Assembly (NCBI GenBank): GCA_012295275.1
Contig: CM022665.1
Coordinates: forward strand, 43,576,152 to 43,640,151
Source: Chrysomallon squamiferum
Taxonomy: Eukaryota; Mollusca; Gastropoda; Neomphalida; Peltospiridae
DNA length: 64,000 bases
Reading direction: 5' to 3'
Shown here: positions 20,166-31,580 of the stretch, piece after piece
Layout of the letters: each line of letters begins with the position of its first letter
Position numbering within the stretch: the stretch's first letter is position 1
Notes under the pieces: model-generated
Seen by the model: only the letters and a program-made list of their open reading frames with translations
What the model was told of the DNA's origin: nothing
Database searches by the model: none
Program-made: the position numbers and the translations under genes

Positions 20166-20347
20166 TCATTATGATTTTATTTGTAAAATGCATACTCATG
20201 AAAATATTCGCGTGACCAGTAGTCGATTATTTTTAGCCTTTATCAATAGCCATTAATCAAAAATCATTTTTTTTTAAATTAAAATAAAACGACCAGCCTG
20301 TTGAACAATACGTGCCCTTGCCGTCTGCTGCTCAGTTTTGTATTTAC

Positions 20348-20353
<6 letters not shown>

Positions 20354-20391
<38 letters not shown>
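20354..20391. repeat. Poly-A tract (38 A)
   Basis: Uninterrupted A homopolymer directly upstream of the CRE/HSE island. Confidence 0.95.
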
Positions 20392-20393
<2 letters not shown>

Positions 20394-20394
20394 T

Positions 20395-20535
20395 TGGTTC
20401 TATGGAATCATGAGACTGTGAAATGTCCGTCAGTTTCGTACTTGACACTTCTTCCTCGCTGCGTGACGTCTTTAAGACGTCAGAAAAATTCTGGAAAGTT
20501 CGAGACACAAAATGGCCGAATTACAAAAACATTTG
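20395..20535. promoter_or_regulatory. Candidate stress-type regulatory element: CRE palindrome plus heat-shock element
   Basis: TGACGTCTT-T-AAGACGTCA at 20,464-20,482 is a palindrome with 9-bp perfect arms, each containing TGACGTC, the CREB/ATF core. Six bases further, ATTCTGGAAAGTTCG at 20,488-20,502 has three perfect alternating nTTCn/nGAAn units, the minimal heat-shock element, with a partial fourth unit (AGACA). AAAATGGCCG (about 20,509) is YY1-like. No TATA or downstream frame confirms a promoter. Confidence 0.45.
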
Positions 20536-21635
20536 GAATGCTCATTAGTATATACACATACGTACGTACATACATACACACATACACACGTTTATAAAAT
20601 GAGACTGAAAATCATGCTGAATGCTTTATTCAAACTGCTGTTTTGGTTCCATTGTTAAATTAATTCATTGTTCGATAACCTTTGGTTAAAATAATTTTTG
20701 ACACCTTGTTCAGTTGACCTTGTGTGTTAAAAAACAAAAATAAATAAAAATGCGTCTATATATATATACAAACAAAAATATATAAATGATAAATGTCCTA
20801 GATCAACTTGTCAGAACTGTTTGAATTATTACAATTCACAGACACTTTGAAATATTCTATATTAATTTATTTATATACGAAATGCAGTTAATTTTTTAAT
20901 CTTCAAATTATAATCTTTATTGTCCAATGTTAAATTAATGAGTAAGACACCTAAAAGTTAAACGCTTGGTAGTTTGAAAAAAAAAAAAAAAACACACCTA
21001 AAAAAAATATGAAAAAAAAAGTAAAACAACAACGTAATAATGCAATAAAAATTAACCAATTTGAAAACATTAAACTGAATGTTTATGATGACATTTACAT
21101 ATATAATGAATAACAATTCACATTTTCTTTTAATTCCAGACACCCCCCAAAAAAAAAAACCCTAGCAACACCAAAGAAACAAAAATAATAAAAAAAGAAA
21201 ACATTAAAAACAAGAAATTGTAGTATACATTAGTTAAAAAGTTATAAAAAGTGCTTATAATTCTTTATTAGGAATTAAGATTTAAATAAAATAATAAAGA
21301 TAATATAATACGAAAAAAATCATAATTATAAAGTATATTTTAAATATATCTATATTCAATGAATGAAAAAACTACAACAAAAAACAATTTTCTCATACAA
21401 ATTTATTTATATTCATGGATGGATGCATGTTTTTATGAGTGGTTGTAAAGAAAAAAAAGGAAGAAACTCAAAGTAAAATAGAAGAAAAGGGAAAATAAAT
21501 CCAACATGTCATATTTCTTTTCCAGCCTGTAATTTGGAATCCGATCATGACACTTTTTCATGTGTGAAAACAGGTAGATTCACGATACAAAGTACACACA
21601 CTTGAAATAAACAATCATCTCGAGATTTATAAATA
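20536..21635. other. AT-rich sequence; CGTA/CATA microsatellite at left end
   Basis: CATACGTACGTACATACATA at about 20,558, then long AT-rich sequence with A tracts near 20,977-20,992 and 21,148-21,160. No gene recognised. Confidence 0.6.
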
Positions 21636-21990
21636 ATTAAAAGCTGGGAGAACCTGCATTAGTTGATCTGATGGTCATCTGAAAAGTTTGACCGTGATCA
21701 TTGTTGATTCCGTTTGGCCCGGGGCTGACCCATTCTCCAAGGAGATGGGAAAAAGTAATGAAGGTGTGAGACCCTGAATGGGCTTTGGCTTGGACACGAG
21801 AGAAAAAACAAATTAAATTACTTCGCATCAATCGATGGGATGGCAGAGCAGGGTGTCTTCATGTGCTGTAAAAACATTGGCTATTGTTCTTTTGTTGGTG
21901 TGTCTGTCCGCGGTGGCACTCGGGTACACAAAACCTCATGCTTTCTTACTAATGACGAAACCCGACATGTAACTGAAACACCGTGTGCAG
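21636..21990. promoter_or_regulatory. Unique normal-complexity island
   Basis: Cleaner and more GC-rich than its surroundings, with TTGATCTGATGGTCATCTGA (21,663), GGCCCGGGGCTGACCCATTC (about 21,716) and CATCAATCGATGGGATGG (about 21,827). Overlapping 64-aa (-) and 93-aa (+) frames have no recognisable domain. Regulatory function is an inference only. Confidence 0.25.
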
Positions 21991-22834
21991 TTCGTTTTGG
22001 GAAATTAGTGATGTATACTGTCAGAATAAATTGCCTCTTCTCAAAGTATAGTAGTTATACCCATAAAATCAACTTAAAAATATCCTACAAAAAAAAAAAA
22101 AAAAACAGAGAGATAGAATGAAATACTTTTGATATTTCGAAATAAGACAAAAAAAAAAAAAAAAGAAGAAAAAAAAAACGAATTACGAAGACGAAACCGA
22201 TAGACATTTTAATAGTTTCACTGTTACCGTTGAAAGTGTTTACATTTTGACATTTTCCATTTATTATATTTGCTACAAATTGTACATTGATATTTTTATC
22301 TGACACATTATGGTTAAGGCTACTTTCAAGTTTGTCCAAAACCATTGTTATAACTTCTATTCATTATAACTGAGTGCATCATTTTTCTTTCTTTCTTTTT
22401 ATATATATTTTTTTGCGGTAAAACACTGTGTAGTGTTGTTATTGATTTAACTGTGACCGTTAAATGAAAAGGTTTACTCAACTACTGCCAAGAATTGAAC
22501 CAGGATTCTCAGTGTGCCAATCCAGTTTTGTATAAATTAAATGGGGGGAAATTCTGGCTAGAAATATCTATTAACCCTTCCATCCTTTCTTCCATCTTTC
22601 CATTCATTCCTCGTACATCAATCCTTTCTTCTGTCTTTCCATCCATCTGTATGATGATAGTCACATTGCTGCCATTTAATTAAACAAAGAATGAATTTAG
22701 ATTATGCTTTTCACTGATACTGAGCTCACTGAATATTGTATCATCCGATGATGCAATCTAAAATAGATATGTTATCTGCATAAATGTATGTGTAACAGCT
22801 GTTAGGTTTTAATCACTGTCTGTAACACAAGAAA
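21991..22834. other. AT-rich sequence, poly-A tracts and a TTCC-rich stretch
   Basis: A tracts at 22,088-22,105 and 22,149-22,177. Imperfect CCATCC/TTTCTTCC simple sequence at about 22,575-22,650. CAAGAATTGAACCAGG near 22,489 is a weak minus-strand box B-like string without a partner. Confidence 0.5.
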
Positions 22835-23300
22835 GGATATCTACTGTTGCAAGATACTTTACATATACATCTTCCAGTAGATAGGAAAGCATGTTACACT
22901 CTTTGATACTTTACCTGAGGAGCAGCACTGGTTGGAACTGGAAAATGCTGAACAATCTTAATTTGAATGATTGTTTAACCCACACTGATTGTTAGAGTGT
23001 TTCACATATTAAAGATTTTGATACTTTAATTGAAGAGCTTTGGCTGGAACGAGAAATTGCCAAATAACCTCAGAGTGATTCTTTAATTCAAACTGAAAAT
23101 GCCAAATGATCATAATTTGAATAACTGTTTGACCCATACTGATTGTTAGAGACAATCAGATATTATAGTTTTTGATACTTTAATTGAAGAGCATTGAAGT
23201 GCAATTCTTTAATTCAAACTGAATGTTTGAGGAAAGCACATGCACTGCTTTTTGATACATTAATCAAGCAGCAGTAGTTGGAATTGGAATTTGCCAACTT
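22835..23300 (-). mobile_element. Second tandem array of SINE bodies
   Basis: TTTGATACTTTA/TTTGATACATTA marks unit starts at 22,902, 23,017, 23,171 and 23,251. On the minus strand each TATCAAA is the SINE block and is preceded by its GTTCCA block: CAGTTCCAACCAGTGC (first), TTTCTCGTTCCAGCCA (second, a perfect match to the family as I remember it) and CAATTCCAACTACTGC (fourth). The first unit continues TATCAAAGAGTGTAACATGC, TTTCCTATCT, CTGGAAGATGTATATG to about 22,835. The fourth has GCATGTGCTTTCCT. Irregular spacing (115, 154, 80 bp) suggests tandem duplication followed by deletions. Confidence 0.7.
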
Positions 23301-24486
23301 GACCTTATTTAGGGTGATTCTGTGTCACACATTGGTCCTTGGAGAAATGCTGCTACCTCGGTTAAAGCCCTTGTCAGCATTTTGTCTGAATTACAGTTTC
23401 AGTGAAGTAATAACTTCTGTTTTCTTTGTTTTAAATTCCACCAGGCTTAATGTTAATTACATGCTGTGTCACTTTGAGTTAATGTTTTGAAACGAACACC
23501 AAACAATAATTAAATAACGTTTATTAAAATTAAAAAAATGTATTACAGTGTTGTTGCCAATGTTTGTGTTTTTAAAATGAACAGAAGGCAGTAATTAGTA
23601 ACTTTTATTAAAATTAAAAAAAAAAAACCCCAAAAATGTTAGTGTCATTATACATTTTTTTGTAAAAATTAATAAATAATTTTAATTATTTAAAAAGGTT
23701 ACAAAAAAAAAAAAAAAAAAAAAAAATAAATAAATGATTTTAAAAATCTGTTTATATGTAAAAGGTAGTGAATTAATTTCTGATTCTGTTTCCCAAAACC
23801 AGACTGGTATATTTTGTGATTTAGTATTTTGTGTATACGAATTGAAATAACACATTTTGGCTGATGACATTGTAGACCATAAAACACCTTTACATTTTGA
23901 ACAATGTGTGTATCAATGATGTGCAAAAACATACTTAATCTATTCTTTATTCATTGGCATATCCTTATCTAAATCTTATCAGCGATTAATATTTAATAAT
24001 TAATTGTAATCAAGAGATAATTATTCAGTGATATTAATTAATCTTATTGTTTTGAAATCCTTTTCCGTTTTACAAAAATAACAAAATTAAAGATTTTACT
24101 TTGAACAGAAGATAGACAATCCAGGATTATTTTCCATGTTGTGTGTTCTGAGTAAAATATAGCCAGCTACTCCAACTGAAAATATGAAATACTGATTCTG
24201 AATATTTATTGCAGTCTTGTAGTATCATTGCATCAGATTTTTGTTGTATGTTCAGATTGTTGTGAAAACCTATGTCTTGTTGACCTATTTATATCATGAT
24301 GTCCCAAAACAGACCTTCCTATGTATGTACATGGACAGAAAAATATAAATCTGAGGGCTTACTAATACAAAGACCATCAAAAAATCAATCAATCAATACA
24401 AAAGTGAAATAATCCCAATAAAAACATCCATCAAACCTTCTCACCTATCTGCATATAATAAACGACAGAAATAAAACATTTCCTCT
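23301..24486. other. AT-rich unique sequence
   Basis: A 30-nt A tract lies at 23,702-23,726. The 70-, 62- and 77-aa frames show no domain. No repeat block recognised. Confidence 0.5.
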
Positions 24487-24545
24487 AATGAGTTTTGAAC
24501 CTGTGGCTTGTAACTTCATTAAGAGCTTTCAAACAAGTCAGTTAT
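24487..24545 (-). mobile_element. Possible tRNA-like SINE head
   Basis: On the minus strand GACTTGTTTGAAAGCTCTTA is followed by a box B-like CAGGTTCAAAACTC about 30 nt on, the order and approximate spacing of a tRNA-derived Pol III promoter. No SINE body follows that I can recognise. Confidence 0.35.
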
Positions 24546-25159
24546 TTTCACAATTCATTATTTGTTTTAACAGCTTTCTAAAATTTATTTATTTATTTAT
24601 TTTATTTATGCTTTCATGATTTATTACATATTTATTTTTACACTGTTGATTTCATATTTTATACACTTTTGTTACCACACCTCTTGTTTTTGTCACGTAA
24701 CTTTGTTTACTTAGAGATAAGCTGCTGTGATTTATGGCAAGAACAGAGCGGACCAATGTCATAAATTATGTCCTCAGTCTATTTGTATACTAATTATCTT
24801 ACAAGATTACAAACTTACACAATATACATTTTCTGCTGATTTTTAGGGAATGTGTTGCAACAATATACAGAATAATTTTTTTGTCTGAATCTTGGTACAT
24901 TTTGTAAATGTTACATGTGAACAGCAAAACAAGACAAAATAAATTTTCCTCGAGTAATAAGTATACAGAATGAAACCTCCCTTGAAAACATGTTTAGGTA
25001 TGGCCCTGAAAATAGGCATGTTCTGTCATTCATTGATGGGCTTAACAACATTGCATATTTATTAAATACCCTGTATTTTAAAAGTACACCTTACTTCTTT
25101 TTTCTTTTCTTTTTTGTGACCATTATCTGGGTTTTTGTGAGGACGTGTACATTGCTTTT
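24546..25159. other. AT-rich unique sequence
   Basis: (TTTA)n run near 24,580-24,610. Nothing else recognised. Confidence 0.5.
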
Positions 25160-25160
25160 G

Positions 25161-25199
<39 letters not shown>

Positions 25200-25407
25200 C
25201 AGTCTTGGTAGGAGTGACAGTATCAGTATTAGTTACAGCAGTAATAGTAACAGTAGAAGTAGCAAATGTTGTAGTAGTAACTATAGTGTTAGTGTTAATA
25301 GGATTAATACATTTCAGACATTAAAATCTTAAGTTTACTGATGTTTTTATCCTGGTAAATTATTATTGTTATTGTTATTATTGTTATTGTTGTTGTTGTT
25401 GTTATTG

Positions 25408-25442
<35 letters not shown>

Positions 25443-25445
25443 TTC
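25160..25445. repeat. (AAAT)n, GTA-type and (TTG/TTA)n microsatellites
   Basis: (AAAT)9 at about 25,163-25,199; imperfect AGTA/GTA at 25,205-25,310; (TTATTG)n, (TTG)n and (TTA)n at 25,361-25,440. Confidence 0.85.
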
Positions 25446-26008
25446 TAAAATTTATTATTTGTTTATTATTATTCGTTAAAGAAAAAGTAAAAAAGCAACA
25501 CAACAACAACCACCATCCAAAGTAACAAAACAATAAAAAAACAAAAAACAAAACAAATTAAATTAAAAAATACAAAAACAGTTTTGTTGCAAACTTGTAT
25601 TACAAAAACTTCTCTTCAGTTGTCATTTGTTATTTAATTTTTTTTTTTTTTTTTTTTTTCCCCTTTCTTTCTCTGGAGCAACATTTTCATAAATTATCCA
25701 GTGCGTTGGTTTCTTTTTACAACACAAATCTCATTATGTTGATGATACATTGTAATCTAAAAATTTCCATCAGATTCCCATAATTTTAGCATGGCTACAT
25801 CTGGCCATGAAAATTCTCTCCCTTTTCGAAGCTCTTTTCGTGACATTGATTTATCCTTGAAGACTTTTTTTCATTATCCCTGTGGGAAATCAAAGCAAAT
25901 TTCAAGAATATTGTCTGTTTGTTCCACACAAACTTTATGCATATTAAATCCTCATTTGAAAGTGAAGTACCCTTTTGAGACTTCAGCTGTGTTGTTTTCT
26001 GATGTCAT

Positions 26009-26047
<39 letters not shown>

Positions 26048-26340
26048 TGTCAGTCTGGCTATTGTAAATGGATTTAGTCATTTTTATTTAAATTGTTGAC
26101 TCACACTGATGTTTTCATTCAGAAAAGATATGCAAATGTGGGAGGAATATTTTTAATATTTTTTAAAAATTTTTTATCATCTTTGATGTTGTTGATCCTG
26201 ATACTTTGGGGTTTTTCTTGAGAAAAAAGAATAAAAACCTGCCACTTAGTTGTGTTTGCTTTAGAAATACTGCTGAGAATTGAGGATCAGAACTGGTTGA
26301 GATTTTTAAGAGAGGAAACTTAAGGGTCACATGTAATTCA
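25446..26340. other. AT-rich sequence; two long T tracts
   Basis: T tracts at 25,638-25,660 and 26,010-26,042. A 102-aa frame at 25,791-26,099 has a mixed-composition first 75 residues but runs into the T tract (poly-F), and no domain is recognised. Confidence 0.5.
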
Positions 26341-26349
26341 AAGATAAAG

Positions 26350-26815
26350 TGATTGACCCTCCATTAATAAAAAAAATAAAAAAAATGATAAGAAATGTTA
26401 GTACAAGTGTTCAAATCTGATAGATGACTCTATTTGATATAGTGCAGTCTTAAATGAGGAGACATTTTAGCATAAAGGAGGGGGTAATGAAATGGGTTGG
26501 AATTAATAGTTAAATAACCAAAACAAAATTAAATTAAGAATATAAAAAACAAATAAATAATGATAAAAAATGAGTAATGTTAAAAAAAAAAATTAAATAA
26601 TAAAAAAAAGTAATAAAAAAAAATAAAATGAAGCAAAAAAAAATGTAATATTAGTAATGATAAAAAAAAAAATTATAAATAAAAAAAAAATTTTTTTAAA
26701 TAAATCTTTAAATAATGATAAAAAATGAGTAAAGATAAAAAAATTAATTAAATAATTAATGATTCTAATAACAAAAAAAAAAAAAAAAATTATAAATAAA
26801 TAAATAAATCAAGTG
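26350..26815. repeat. A-rich low-complexity block
   Basis: Repeated AATAATGATAAAAAATGAGT-like strings (about 26,554 and 26,712) separated by A tracts, so partly a diverged tandem duplication of about 158 bp. Confidence 0.7.
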
Positions 26816-28015
26816 GGAAAGTTTGAATCAAATACAAATCTTGCATTTCATTTTGTTTCTAAGACATCAAAAGAAACAAAATGTGAGATGTCTAACAAAA
26901 AGGATTGCGAGACGAATAATAAACGAAATGAAAAGTGAGATGCCTAATGTACTGAACACCACAGAGAAAATAAAATTTGAAATTATATAATGGACAAAAT
27001 GAAATTTTACGTCTAATAGACCGAATGATATGAAAAAAACAAAACAACTCATAGCTGCATGGTAAAAAAAAAAAAAAAATCAGCAAAGAATCAATGGACC
27101 AACTGTGTTTAACAGAATCGACGGTTTCCAATTCTGGCCTTCGTTTTATGATTAGCATCTTCAAAACCCACGTTAACATTTATAATTTAAAAATAACTGG
27201 AGATTTGCTGTTAGATATTTATTCATTTGTTTGATGACATGGTTTGTAAAAAAAAAAAAAAAATAATAATAATAATAATAATGTCTTACATGCATGAGTA
27301 ATAGAAATTTTTGGTTTGTAATTAGTTTTTTTTTTTTAAAATTGTAATATTTCTTCTGGGAGCCATTTTAGATTATTTATTAATGGAGTCTGTTTTGTTA
27401 CACTTGTGTATCTTTATGATTTCTTTTTTGTTTTTTAAACCTTGAAATAATTGTACTTTTTCCACTACTATTACTAGTAATAATAATAACCACAATTTAA
27501 TGCACTTAAACAACATTTGATCATAAATTGTATTATAGCAAAAACAGTCAAATATTTTAGGATAGCATTACTCTTTTAATAATATTTTTGAATAAAAACG
27601 ATTTTTTTTATCCCACCCATTTCTTTTGATATTAAATTTATATGTGGGTGTTTGAGGACACAGAACCAAAAACTATTATCATAAAACTGAAAAGATTTTG
27701 CACAAAGTACCGGATGTAGTTTTCATCAGGTTACCATTGCACTCTTACATTTGTCATTTCTCATTCACTAATATATTCATTTTTTTTATCATTTTTTTTT
27801 TTTAACCTGTAATATATTCACGTATTTCACCTGATGGTATGCAAAAATAAATTTATCCCCTTTTCCGCTCTTAACAGCATGGCAATAAAAAAAGGGTCTT
27901 TATTTATTTTTTTTATTTTTTTTTTATTTTTATTAAAAAACCTACATAATACAGGATGTGGCCCTTAACTAACAAAATTGCGCAGCTTATCTTCACAAAT
28001 GCAAATGAAAGGGTC
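26816..28015. other. AT-rich sequence, nothing recognised
   Basis: A tracts at 27,062-27,079 and 27,247-27,262, with (AAT)n to 27,281. Frames of 61 and 95 aa on the minus strand lack any domain. Confidence 0.5.
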
Positions 28016-28290
28016 ATTAAAAAAAAAAAAAAAAAAAAAAAAAAGGTGCAGAAATCTTGACGTGATTTATTGGATATCTGAACAAACAGAATGAATGAAA
28101 ATGAAGAACTCTTCTTTTACAACCTGCAGTATGAATCTGAGGGTGATAAGCGACTTTAATCTCAAGAGGGTGTGTCCATGTCAAATGAGCTTGTCTGTCC
28201 CAGTCTGTGCATAATGCGTTAGTGATAGTGTGGTGCATTTCTCAGCAGAAGTAGTGCAAGTGTCCTCCATTTTTTTTTTTTTTTTTTTTT
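28016..28290. other. Unique segment bracketed by poly-A and poly-T
   Basis: A 26-nt A tract (about 28,018-28,044) and a 20-nt T tract (about 28,271-28,290) flank a clean 225-bp unique segment. The segment contains GGGTGATAAGCGACTTTAAT, AAGAGGGTGTGTCC and GTGCATAATGCG. Inverted A/T ends could pair. They might be the poly-A ends of two oppositely inserted retroelements or simply the usual local homopolymers. Confidence 0.35.
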
Positions 28291-29814
28291 GTCAGAGCGA
28301 GTTCACCAGGGTTCTGATCAGGGAGGAGGAGGTGTCAAGGTCAAGCAGTTTGTAAAGTAATCCCCTAACAACTGATTCAAACTGTTCTATTTAAAAAAAT
28401 AATAACAACACATTTTTTTTTTTTAAATTAAGTTTAAAAACAAATATTTATGAAACAAAAACAAATAAAAAAGTAAAATAAATAAATTGAATGAATGAAT
28501 CAATGAAGAAGTAAGGTAAAGTATGAATAAAGAAATCTCACAAGGAAGACTGAGAAAAAGAAAGATCGAGAAAGAGATAGAGTTTAGAAACAAAAATTAA
28601 AGAAAAAAATGATGAGAAAATTCAGACAGAGAAAGCTCAAACATGAGACAGAAGAAGAGTAAAGGCAAAAAATAAAATAAATGTCTAACATACAGAAGAG
28701 AGAAGAGCTACAAAAAATAACAGAGATCTCATCATTATTTTCTTTCCGATATTAACAATGATGTGTTACTTTTAACATCATCTTTAGCTTCAAACATAAA
28801 GGACATTTTGCATACGAGATACAGTCAGCATTGTGAGCTTTTTCTAAATACATTTTTTTCCCCATTTTACAATAGAAGACACACTGGTGATCAGTTCTGG
28901 CATATACTCCATTAGACAGGAAAATGACATCTTTTTCTTTATCTATTCCACTGCAGTGTTCTCATGCGAACATGTTCAGATACAAGGCTATTGTAAGACA
29001 GATTGTAAAGCCTGATAACTAAATTTTTCTCTCTCATAAAGGATGATCACCATTATCACGTGTATGTCATGTTTTTCAAAACATTTCTTCCACCATATCT
29101 CGAGGATTGAATAAGATGTTGATACTTGGCTGCCCATACAATTACAGTGATGGAAAACATGTTATTGGCAAGCCCATCATTTTGAAGGTCGAAATCCTTG
29201 AGGGACGGACTGTGATGTGTAAACACAGAATAATCAGTCCTGTTGATTTTCCAGTCCAGTGTGTGGACAAAAAACAATCACTGACCAAAAACAAATTTAA
29301 AAATAAAAATCGTTACCATGAGAACAGTTTAAAAAAAAAAAAAAAAAAAGGTGTATTTAAGATCCCCAAACTGTTATATACAGACAATACTGACAAACAG
29401 CATTTAGGAAAATCATACTAAGTTTATTAATGGTTTAAAAAGTTTTTTTATAATTTATTTGGAAGGCAGGACCATACAACAGGACTGTATGATTTTATGA
29501 ATAATACTAATGACAATAAAATAATAATAATAAAAAAAAATAATTCTTAGATTATTTATTTGGTTTCACAAAGATTTTACAGACTGACAATTAATACTTC
29601 TGGAAAAATCCATCAACAAAATATTTACAATGATAAGGTCCGTTCAAAATGATAGATGTTTCAAAGACGATCAAGACCACTCGACTCAGATTATTATTAG
29701 CAAAACCTTTAATCACTAAGATTATCCGTTTAGAATTACTGAAGTAACTCATTGTGTTTCTGCTCATGTTCCAGGTAGGGCAATCATGAAAGTTTTGTAC
29801 TTTTCACAGATGCA
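28291..29814. other. AT-rich to mixed unique sequence with a purine-rich stretch
   Basis: 28,535-28,720 is strongly purine-rich (AGAAAGATCGAGAAAGAGAT). 29,040-29,330 is mixed-complexity with overlapping 73-aa (-) and 104-aa (+) frames that I cannot assign. A tract at 29,331-29,348. Confidence 0.5.
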
Positions 29815-29823
29815 GTGAAGCAA

Positions 29824-30024
29824 TCAATAGGTGACACACACAACTGCATTGTCAAACTCTTCCAGTCTTTTGTACCACTGTATTACTATTGGTTTCTGAA
29901 ATGCTCGTTGTGTCAACAAACGTCCAGCAGACTGCGTCTGATAATGGACAGACATATTTTTAAAGATTTTTACATGTACAAATACGCTTATCGGCAGGTT
30001 TGTGATCGTGTTCGTGTGGGTCAT
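29824..30024 (-). other. Small frame with a transposase-HTH-like stretch (uncertain)
   Basis: A 66-aa minus-strand frame. Its C-terminal part reads TQRAFQKPIVIQWYKRLEEF then DNAVVC. The pattern TQRxF...I..WYKR(F/L)EE....C resembles the helix-turn-helix segment found at the N-terminus of many animal mariner/Tc-type transposases and DUF4817 proteins, where a typical motif is I-x-x-W-[YH]-[KQ]-x-F-x-E-T-G. Here the ETG is EFD, and no DDE catalytic part follows within the window. It may be a tiny transposon relic or chance. The same DNA is a normal-complexity island (29,815-30,080). Confidence 0.25.
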
Positions 30025-30845
30025 TGTCCTGGCTGGACTCCTACTACTGGATCAATTAAACTGACCTCTCGTTTTCTACTGCGTATCAGATACACTTTTT
30101 TTTTTCTTCATATAATCATTTCATCCTGTCGAATCACATGAACAAACACCATTATGGTGCTTTAATAAACTCTGCTGCTGAGTAATATTTTAAAATGGAA
30201 AAGCATGGAAATAAAACAGTATTTAGGAAATTAACATGTTTAACTCAATTCTAAATTCATTGTTTTTCTCTTTTCATTTGCTGCCACACTAACACATTAG
30301 GGCCAATCATGGCAATAAAGGATGTCAACCTCTGCTGCTCATTTTCTCAAATCTTTGCATCCAAACTTTTCTAGTGTTGTTTTCACTGTCCAGAAGTTTC
30401 AAAGATATATGCATTTCTGCAGTGTTGACACAAGTTATTTAATAAATGAATACAATGAGAAAAAAGGAAAAAAACCTATAGAATTTATTAATGTTGTAAC
30501 TCAATCAGCATTTGTCTATTTCATTTGATTGTTCCACATTTCAAGAAGTGGGCACAAAAGTAAATGGTGCCAACCAGCTAAAATCTTTTGTGCTAATATA
30601 TCTGTGTCCTTTCTTATCATTCTTTATGGACACAAATGCAAAGCATCAACATCAGTGTTTTTACAAATAGTCTTAAAAATGTCTTCACAATAAACAGAAA
30701 CCATAGTAAAATGAATATAAATGGAACCAAATGCTTAATTTCATAGAAAAAAGGATATACACTAAATTTTGCAACAATTTAATATTGAAAAAAATACTGA
30801 TACATCCATCTTGTTATTAAAAAATTATTTATCTATGGTTGTTAT
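30025..30845. other. Mixed unique sequence with a faint SINE echo
   Basis: ATGGTGCTTTAATAAACTCT followed by GCTGCTGAGTAAT (30,154-30,187) resembles the GATGGTGCATATAAAAGATC - GCTGCTAAT block of the SINE on the plus strand; a similar GATGTCAACCTCTGCTGCTC is at 30,318. Too short to call as a copy. Confidence 0.3.
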
Positions 30846-30848
30846 TCA

Positions 30849-30893
<45 letters not shown>
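30846..30893. repeat. (GT)n microsatellite
   Basis: (TG)20-type run at about 30,853-30,892. Confidence 0.95.
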
Positions 30894-30894
<1 letters not shown>

Positions 30895-31039
30895 CAGGAT
30901 GACAGTAACAGGTGCTCCACAGTCTACTGTTTACTTATTCCACCTGATTACATCCAGTGTCCACACTTCAACTCTGGCTGTTCCCAAATATTGTGTTCAC
31001 TTTATCACCGATCTGACAACAGCATCCACTGAACTTCAT

Positions 31040-31206
31040 GCTACTCTGTGGCAGCCTTTGTGATGAGATCGCAACATAACAACTAGTGATTCTGAGCTAA
31101 TACTCCAACATGGCAGCCATAGTGATCAGATCATGATTGCAACATAATCACTAGTCTCGCCGATTCTGAGCTAATATGGCATCCATAGTGATCAGATCAT
31201 GATTAT
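31040..31206. repeat. Tandem duplication, period about 70 bp, 2-3 copies
   Basis: GATTCTGAGCTAATACTCCA at 31,087 recurs as GATTCTGAGCTAATATGGCA at 31,161. CATAGTGATCAGATCATGAT occurs at 31,116 and 31,184. An earlier GGCAGCCTTTGTGATGAGAT (31,051) marks a third, diverged copy. TGATCAGATCATGA is partly palindromic. Confidence 0.85.
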
Positions 31207-31302
31207 AACAATTGGTCTTATTTTAGATAAAGTCCTAAGAGTAAATGAAGCTTGTTAGGAATATACCAGAATACATTAACAGAAAGAATAAATAAATTTT
31301 TG

Positions 31303-31334
31303 TGTGTGTGTGTGTGTGTTTGTGTGTCTTATGA
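31303..31334. repeat. (GT)n microsatellite at the end of a SINE
   Basis: (TG)n at about 31,303-31,327, located where the minus-strand SINE reads ...AAGACACACAAACACAC. This again places a microsatellite inside or at the end of a SINE. Confidence 0.9.
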
Positions 31335-31580
31335 TAGTTGAAAAGAAAGAAACTACTATGATTTGCAAAGATCCTCTTATTGAAGGATTAATAAGAGATA
31401 TTTTATTTTACAGTTTCCCATAGCAGGAAAGTGTATACTACAATACTGGATAAACCTTATTATGGATCTTATGGTGGAATTATGATCTTGGACTCACAGG
31501 TGTACTACAGAGGATTGACCTTGTGGCCTACCATCCCTCAATCTTGCATTTTAACCACTGATTTAGACTCTTCCTGCATT
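31335..31580 (-). mobile_element. tRNA-derived SINE, gastropod type, head and body
   Basis: On the minus strand the head has ATCAGTGGTTAAAATGCAAG (box A region, 31,544-31,563) and AAGGTCAATCCTCTG (box B, 31,508-31,522). The body follows: GTATTGTAGTATACACTTTC then CTGCTATGGGAAA, AAAATAAAATATCTCTTATT, and AATCCTTCAATAAGAGG. These occupy the positions of the GTGGTATGTGCTATCCTGT, TGTGGGA, ATATAAAAGATCCCTTGCTG and CTAATCGAAAAGAG blocks. Diverged, with the GTTCCAGCC block eroded. Confidence 0.65.

Noticed and set aside
19755-20256. Frames of 115 and 165 aa rich in I, Y, F.
   Set aside because: Translation of (TTTA)n/(TTA)n low-complexity DNA.
26160-26340. Minus-strand GTTTCCTCTCTTAAAAATCT resembling a SINE 3' block.
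   Set aside because: Only one short block matches; no other SINE segment in order around it.
28018-28290. Inserted retroelement pair inferred from A26 and T20 ends.
   Set aside because: Homopolymers of this length occur every kilobase or so here; no target-site duplication or element body was found.
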